Shown here piece after piece: positions 57,365-64,000 of a DNA stretch of 64,000 nucleotides. The notes under the pieces are model-generated. The model had not been told where the DNA came from. It made no database searches and saw only the letters and a list, made by a program, of their open reading frames with translations. This DNA comes from Salvelinus alpinus (taxonomy: Eukaryota; Chordata; Actinopteri; Salmoniformes; Salmonidae), in contig NC_092100.1 of the NCBI RefSeq assembly GCF_045679555.1, positions 30,629,106 through 30,693,105 of the forward strand, given 5' to 3'. Positions within the stretch are counted from its first letter, which is position 1, and the number at the start of each line of letters is the position of its first letter. A program made the position numbers and the translations under genes.

Positions 57365-59035
57365 GTACTTAAGCTGTCAATCAAATCAAACCAAATGTAT
57401 TTATATAGCCCTTCTTACATCAGCTGATATCTCAAAGTGCTGTACAGAAACCCAGCCTAAAACCCCAAACAGCAAGCAATGCAGGTGTAGAAGCACGGTG
57501 GCTAGGAAAAACTCCCTAGAAAGGCCAAAACCAAGGAATAAACCTAGAGAGGAACCAGGCTATGAGGGGTGGCCAGTCCTCTTCTGGCTGTGCCGGGTGG
57601 AGATTATAACAGTACATGGCCAAGATGTTCAAATGTTCATAAATGACCAGCATGGTCAAATAATAATAATCACAGTAGTTGTCGAGGGTGCAGCAAGTCA
57701 GCACCTCAGCAGTAAATGTCAGTTGGCTTTTCATAGCCGATCATTAAGAGTATCTCTACCGCTCCTGCGGTCTCTAGAGAGTTGAAAACAGCAGGTCTGG
57801 GACAGGTAGCACGTCCGGTGAACAGGTCAGGGTTCCATAGACGCAGGCAGAACAGTTGAAACTGGAGCAGCAGCACGGCCAGGTGGACTGGGGACAGCAA
57901 GGAGTCATCATACCAGGTAGTCCTGAGGCATGGTCCTAGGGCTCAGGTCCTCCGAGAGAGAGAAAGAAAGAGAGAAAGAGAGAATTAGAGAGAGCATACT
58001 TAAATTCACACAGGACACTGGATAAGACAGGAGAAGTACTCCAGATATAACAAACTGACCCTAGCCCCCCCGACACATAAACTAATGCAGCATACATACT
58101 GGAGGCTGAGACAGGAGGGGTCAGGAGACACTGTGGCACCATCCGATGATACCCCCGGACAGGGCCAAACAGGAAGGATATAACCCCACCCACTTTGCCA
58201 AAGCACAGCCCCCACACCACTAGAGGGATATCTTCAACCACCAACTTACCATCCTGAGACAAGGCCGAGTATAGCCCACAAAGATCTCCGCCACGGCACA
58301 ACCCAAGGGGGGGCGCCAACCCAGACAGGAAGATCACGTCAGTGACTCAACCCACTCAAGTGACGCACCTCTCCTAGGGACGGCATGAAAGAGCACCAGT
58401 AAGCCAGTGACTCAGCCCTTGTAATAGGGTTAGAGGCAGAGAATCCCAGTGGAGAGAGGGGAACCGGCCAGGCAGAGACAGCAAGGGCGGTTCGTTGCTC
58501 CAGAGCCTTTCCGTTCACCTTCACACTCCTGGGCCAGACTACACTCAATCATATGACCCACTGAAGAGATGAGTCTTCAGTAAAGACTTAAAAGTTGAGA
58601 CCGAGTCTGCGTCTCTCACATGGGTAGGCAGACCATTCCATAAAAATTGAGATCTATAGGAGAAAGCCCTGCCTCCAGCTGTTTACTTAGAAATTCCCGG
58701 GTCAATTAGGAGGCCTGCGTCTTGTGACCGTAGCGTACGTATAGGTATGTACGGCAGGACCAAATCGGAAAGATAGGTAGGAGCCAGCCTATGTAATGCT
58801 TTGTAGGTTAGCAGCAAAACCTTGAAATCAGCCCTTGCCTTAACAGGAAGCCAGTGTAGGGAGGCTAGCACTGGAGTAATATGATCAAATTTTTTGGTTC
58901 TAGTCAGGATTCTAGCAGCCGTATTTAGCACTAACTGAAGTTTATTTAGTGCTTTATCCGGGTAGCCGGAAATTAGAGCATTGCAGTAGTCTAACCTAAA
59001 AGTAACAAAAGCATGGATTAATTGGAGGAGGACGA
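57365..59035 (-). mobile_element. LINE 3' fragment (third LINE group)
   Basis: Minus-strand C-terminal reverse-transcriptase part: LIHAFVTFRLDYCNALISGY, LNKLQLVLNTAARILTRTKK and FDHITPVLASLHWLPVKARA (59030-58683). A long 3' UTR (58680-57365) contains ATATCTCAAAGTGCTGTACA and ends TTTATATAGCCC on the plus-strand left. 5'-truncated. Related to, but clearly different from, the L2 copies. Confidence 0.82.
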
Positions 59036-59394
59036 TGACATTATTTGACTTTATTTGACAAACTTCCTTTATTGTGTAGGTTTGTGTCAATTTTCGAAGG
59101 TTTAGTAAAACCTTTATTAAGCCAAGAAATCCACATTTTCATTGATGGAATATTCAGTAGACTGAACAGTCATGTACCAATGAAATGAATTAGTTGCATT
59201 GCAGTTGTGTGTGGTGCTGCTCCATCTAGCCTTGGTATGGAATAACTGATGACTGACAAAATACCTCAGCCTTAGGAAATCATTGGGGAAAGAAGTCACA
59301 CTTCCAATTTGCAGTCATATTTGTTTGAATTGCTGGAATACAGAGATACAAACTGTATAAAAAAATAAACCCTGGAGGTGTGTTTGGTCATTGT
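59036..59394. other. No recognised feature
   Basis: Nothing identifiable between the LINE fragment and the Tc1 piece. Confidence 0.35.
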
Positions 59395-60148
59395 TCTGGT
59401 CATCGTCCTGTTGAAAAACAAATGATAGTCCCACTAAGCACAAACCAGATGGGATGATGGTGTATCGCTGCAGAATGCTGTGGTAGCCATGCTGGTTAAG
59501 TGTGCCTTGAATTCTAAATAAATCACCAAAAGTGTCACCAGCAAAGCACCCTCACCCCATCACACCTCCTCCTCCATGCTTCACGGTGGGAACCACACAT
59601 CGGAGATCATCCTTTCATGTACTCTGCGTCTCACAAAGACACGGCGGTTAGAACAAAAATCCCAGATTTGTACTCATCAGACCAATGGACAGATTTCCAC
59701 CAGTCTAATGTCCATTGCTCGTGTTTCTTGGCCCAAGCAAGTCTCTTCTTCTTATTGGTGTCCTTTAGTAGTGGTTTCTTTGAAGCTTTTTGAAGCAATT
59801 TGACCATGAAGGCCTGATTCACACAGTCTCCTCTGAACAGTTGATGTTGAGATGTGTCTGTTACTTGAACTGTGTGAAGCATTAATTTGGGCTGAAATTT
59901 CTGAGGCTGGTAACTCTAATGAACTTATCCTCTGCATTCCTGTGGCAGTCCTCATGAGAGCTAGGTTCATCATAGCGCTTGATGGTTTTTGCGACTGCAC
60001 TTGAAGAATCTTTTTTCAAAGTTCTTGAAATTTTCTGTATTGACTGATCTTCATGTCTTAAAGCAATGAGGCCAGCAACACTGAACCATGCATGAGAGCA
60101 CCAGCTGTTCCGGACTACTGCATGATTTCGCTCTCCGTAGTAAGACCA
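59395..60148 (-). mobile_element. Tc1-like transposon (family E), both ends missing
   Basis: Minus-strand pieces: QRISSLELPASEISAQINAS and [20 protein letters not shown] (59960-59800), [20 protein letters not shown] and [12 protein letters not shown] (59760-59650). It shares 59425-59610 with 38960-39125. Neither terminal repeat is present. Confidence 0.78.
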
Positions 60149-60149
60149 G

Positions 60150-60375
60150 GTTAACATGCACAAGGCCGCGGGGCCAGACGAATTACCTGACCACACACTC
60201 AGAGTTTGCGGTGACCAGCTGGGAAGTGTCTTCACTGACATTTTTAACCTCTCCCTGACCCAGTCTGTAATACCTACATGTTTCAAGCAGACCACCATAG
60301 TCCCTGTGCCCAAGAACGCCAAGGTAACCTGTCGAAATGACAAAAAACACAATAAATAAAATGTTTTATTGTCAC
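60150..60375 (+). mobile_element. LINE internal fragment
   Basis: Plus-strand open frame HKAAGPDELPDHTLRVCGDQ then DIFNLSLTQSVIPTCFKQTT and VPVPKNAKVTC. It is the N-terminal reverse-transcriptase region of the LINE group seen at 52311-53870. Ends in an A-rich stretch at 60342-60362. Confidence 0.75.
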
Positions 60376-60378
60376 ATA

Positions 60379-61412
<1,034 letters not shown>

Positions 61413-64000
61413 GTACAATGAACCCTCCAGGTTCCAGGTTCCCTTGGAGAGTTCATCAATGAGCTTGACGCCCTGATAAGTTCCTTTCCTGAGGATGGCT
61501 CACCTCTCACAGTTCTGGGTGACTTTAACCTCCCCACGTCTACCTTTGACTCATTCCTCTCTGCCTCCTTCTTTCCACTCCTCTCCTCTTTTGACCTCAC
61601 CCTCTCACCTTCCCCCCCTACTCACAAGGCAGGCAATACGCTTGACCTCATCTTTACTAGATGCTGTTCTTCCACTAATCTCATTGCAACTCCCCTCCAA
61701 GTCTCCGACCACTACCTTGTATCCTTTTCCCTCTCGCTCTCATCCAACACTTCCCACACTGCCCCTACTCGGATGGTATCGCGCCGTCCCAACCTTCGCT
61801 CTCTCTCCCCCGCTACTCTCTCCTCTTCCATCCTATCATCTCTTCCCTCTGCTCAAACCTTCTCCAACCTATCTCCTGATTCTGCCTCCTCAACCCTCCT
61901 CTCCTCCCTTTCTGCATCCTTTGACTCTCTATGTCCCCTATCCTCCAGGCCGGCTCGGTCCTCCCCTCCTGCTCCGTGGCTCGACGACTCATTGCGAGCT
62001 CACAGAACAGGGCTCCGGGCAGCCGAGCGGAAATGGAGGAAAACTCGCCTCCCTGCGGACCTGGCATCCTTTCACTCCCTCCTCTCTACATTCTCCTCTT
62101 CTGTCTCTGCTGCTAAAGCCAATTTCTACCACTCTAAATTCCAAGCATCTGCCTCTAACCCTAGGAAGCTCTTTGCCACCTTCTCCTCCCTCCTGAATCC
62201 TCCTCCCCCTCCTCCCCCCTCCTCCCTCTCTGCTGATGACTTCGTCAACCATTTTGAAAAGAAGGTCGACGACATCCGATCCTCGTTTGCTAAGTCAAAC
62301 GACACCGCTGGTTCTGCTCACACTGCCCTACCCTGTGCTTTGACCTCTTTCTCCCCTCTCTCTCCAGATGAAATCTCGCGTCTTGTGACGGCCGGCCGCC
62401 CAACAACCTGCCCGCTTGACCCTATCCCCTCCTCTCTTCTCCAGACCATTTCCGGAGACCTTCTCCCTTACCTCACCTCGCTCATCAACTCATCCTTGAC
62501 CGCTGGCTACGTCCCTTCCGTCTTCAAGAGAGCGAGAGTTGCACCCCTTCTGAAAAAACCTACACTCGATCCCTCCGATGTCAACAACTACAGACCAGTA
62601 TCCCTTCTTTCTTTTCTCTCCAAAACTCTTGAACGTGCCGTCCTTGGCCAGCTCTCCTGCTATCTCTCTCAGAATGACCTTCTTGATCCAAATCAGTCAG
62701 GTTTCAAGACTAGTCATTCAACTGAGACTGCTCTTCTCTGTGTCACGGAGGCGCTCCGCACTGCTAAAGCTAACTCTCTCTCCTCTGCTCTCATCCTTCT
62801 AGACCTATCGGCTGCCTTTGATACTGTGAACCATCAGATCCTCCTCTCCACCCTCTCCGAGCTGGGCATCTCCGGCGCGGCCCACGCTTGGATTGCGTCC
62901 TACCTGACAGGTCGCTCCTACCAGGTGGCGTGGCGAGAATCTGTCTCCGCACCACGTGCTCTCACCACTGGTGTCCCCCAGGGCTCTGTTCTAGGCCCTC
63001 TCCTATTCTCGCTATACACCAAGTCACTTGGCTCTGTCATATCCTCACATGGTCTCTCCTATCATTGCTATGCAGACGACACACAATTAATCTTCTCCTT
63101 TCCCCCCTCTGATAACCAGGTGGTGAATCGCATCTCTGCATGTCTGGCAGACATATCAGTGTGGATGACGGATCACCACCTCAAGCTGAACCTCGGCAAG
63201 ACGGAGCTGCTCTTCCTCCCGGGGAAGGACTGCCCGTTCCATGATCTCGCCATCACGGTTGACAACTCCATTGTGTCCTCCTCCCAGAGTGCTAAGAACC
63301 TTGGCGTGATCCTGGACAACACCCTGTCGTTCTCAACTAACATCAAGGCGGTGACCCGTTCCTGTAGGTTCATGCTCTACAACATTCGCAGAGTACGACC
63401 CTGCCTCACGCAGGAAGCGGCGCAGGTCCTAATCCAGGCACTTGTCATCTCCCGTCTGGATTACTGCAACTCGCTGTTGGCTGGGCTCCCTGCCTGTGCC
63501 ATTAAACCCCTACAACTCATCCAGAACGCCGCAGCCCGTCTGGTGTTCAACTTTCCCAAGTTCTCTCACGTCACCCCGCTCCTCCGCTCTCTCCACTGGC
63601 TTCCAGTTGAAGCTCGCATCCGCTACAAGACCATGGTGCTTGCCTACGGAGCTGTGAGGGGAACGGCACCTCCGTACCTTCAGGCTCTGATCAGGCCCTA
63701 CACCCAAACAAGGGCACTGCGTTCATCCATCTCTGGCCTGCTCGCCTCCCTACCTCTGAGGAAGTACAGTTCCCGCTCAGCCCAGTCAAAACTGTTCGCT
63801 GCTCTGGCACCCCAATGGTGGAACAAACTCCCTCACGACGCCAGGTCAGCGGAGTCAATCACCACCTTCCGGAGACACCTGAAACCCCACCTCTTTAAGG
63901 AATACCTAGGATAGGATAAAGTAATCCTTCTAACCCCCCCCCCCCTTAAAAGAGTTAGATGCACTATTGTAAAGTGGTTGTTCCACTGGATATCATAAGG
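61413..64000 (+). mobile_element. L2-clade LINE copy 3, longest; runs off the window
   Basis: 5'-truncated inside the endonuclease domain and joined to Sleeping Beauty-like sequence. After the ORF a C-rich tract (63935-63946) and the 3' UTR (TAAAGTGGTTGTTCCACTGG) match copies 1 and 2, but the terminal hairpin and tail lie beyond the window. Confidence 0.92.
61422..63914 (+). CDS. L2 LINE ORF2 protein, C-terminal 830 residues, open
   Basis: The frame is open from just after a TGA at 61419 to the natural stop at 63914. It encodes the second half of an APE-type endonuclease (LTVLGDFNLP, NTLDLIFT, VSDHYLVSFS) and a linker with a PPPPPPP stretch and SADDFVNHFEKKVDDIRSSF. The complete reverse transcriptase follows: NNYRPVSLLSFLSKTLERAV, LDLSAAFDTVNHQILLSTLS, TTGVPQGSVLGPLLFSLYTK, YADD at 63069-63080, NLGVILDNTLSF, and the C-terminus ending LKPHLFKEYLG. 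It copies LINE RNA at the target site. There is no defect within the present part, but the N-terminal endonuclease half is missing, so this copy is not autonomous. Confidence 0.88.
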   Translation, partial: TLQVPGSLGEFINELDALISSFPEDGSPLTVLGDFNLPTSTFDSFLSASFFPLLSSFDLTLSPSPPTHKAGNTLDLIFTRCCSSTNLIATPLQVSDHYLVSFSLSLSSNTSHTAPTRMVSRRPNLRSLSPATLSSSILSSLPSAQTFSNLSPDSASSTLLSSLSASFDSLCPLSSRPARSSPPAPWLDDSLRAHRTGLRAAERKWRKTRLPADLASFHSLLSTFSSSVSAAKANFYHSKFQASASNPRKLFATFSSLLNPPPPPPPSSLSADDFVNHFEKKVDDIRSSFAKSNDTAGSAHTALPCALTSFSPLSPDEISRLVTAGRPTTCPLDPIPSSLLQTISGDLLPYLTSLINSSLTAGYVPSVFKRARVAPLLKKPTLDPSDVNNYRPVSLLSFLSKTLERAVLGQLSCYLSQNDLLDPNQSGFKTSHSTETALLCVTEALRTAKANSLSSALILLDLSAAFDTVNHQILLSTLSELGISGAAHAWIASYLTGRSYQVAWRESVSAPRALTTGVPQGSVLGPLLFSLYTKSLGSVISSHGLSYHCYADDTQLIFSFPPSDNQVVNRISACLADISVWMTDHHLKLNLGKTELLFLPGKDCPFHDLAITVDNSIVSSSQSAKNLGVILDNTLSFSTNIKAVTRSCRFMLYNIRRVRPCLTQEAAQVLIQALVISRLDYCNSLLAGLPACAIKPLQLIQNAAARLVFNFPKFSHVTPLLRSLHWLPVEARIRYKTMVLAYGAVRGTAPPYLQALIRPYTQTRALRSSISGLLASLPLRKYSSRSAQSKLFAALAPQWWNKLPHDARSAESITTFRRHLKPHLFKEYLG

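Noticed and set aside
61495-62196. 233-codon Ser/Pro/Leu-rich ORF
   Set aside because: It is an alternative frame of the L2 protein gene; the endonuclease and reverse-transcriptase motifs are in the other frame.

Overview
The window looks like a salmonid fish genome (trout, salmon or charr). The host genes lie in the order and orientations of the human 15q26.3 block, namely IGF1R (+), PGPEP1L (-), SYNM (+) and TTC23 (-). Roughly half of the DNA is teleost or salmonid-type repeats: several Tc1/mariner families, including close relatives of the Sleeping Beauty source elements, L2-type and other LINEs, tRNA-derived SINEs, and solo LTRs. Gene calls rest on reading the translations and matching splice sites and codon phases by eye. 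No database search was possible.

Layout. 1-7247: an igf1r intron with a broken Harbinger-type element (DNA-binding protein fragment on +, transposase fragment on -), a Tc1 element carrying a second Tc1, a solo LTR and a LINE fragment. 7248-15963: the last two igf1r coding exons, separated by an 8-kb intron holding a LINE, a full-length Sleeping Beauty-like element and another Tc1. 15964 to about 23470: a long igf1r 3' UTR with a Tc1 insertion, candidate let-7 and miR-99/100 sites and two poly(A) signals, followed by a solo LTR at 23515-23864. 24011-25158: a five-exon pgpep1l gene on the minus strand, with a 2-base frame break in its last exon. 25634-33656: a complete four-exon synm gene (1021 codons) whose start codon is 475 bases from the pgpep1l start, head to head.

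34678-64000 is mostly transposons. Exon remnants of ttc23 on the minus strand lie between 41345 and 48681. They are in the right order, but one has an in-frame stop, one has a possible frame break, and LINE/Tc1/SINE insertions have entered the interval. Ttc23 here, and perhaps pgpep1l, therefore look like decaying copies, which fits loss of one duplicate after the salmonid genome duplication (inference). Three copies of one L2-clade LINE (34987-36952, 49325-50372, 61413-64000) are nearly identical. The last has an open 830-codon frame covering part of the endonuclease and the whole reverse transcriptase, so this family moved recently.

No operon, CRISPR array, phage or rRNA gene is present. 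The most notable items are the decay of ttc23/pgpep1l beside intact igf1r and synm, a nine-unit 51-bp array made from a SINE's tRNA-like head, a fold-back Tc1, an in-frame Tc1-L2 chimeric ORF, and a fish-specific change in the igf1r tail.
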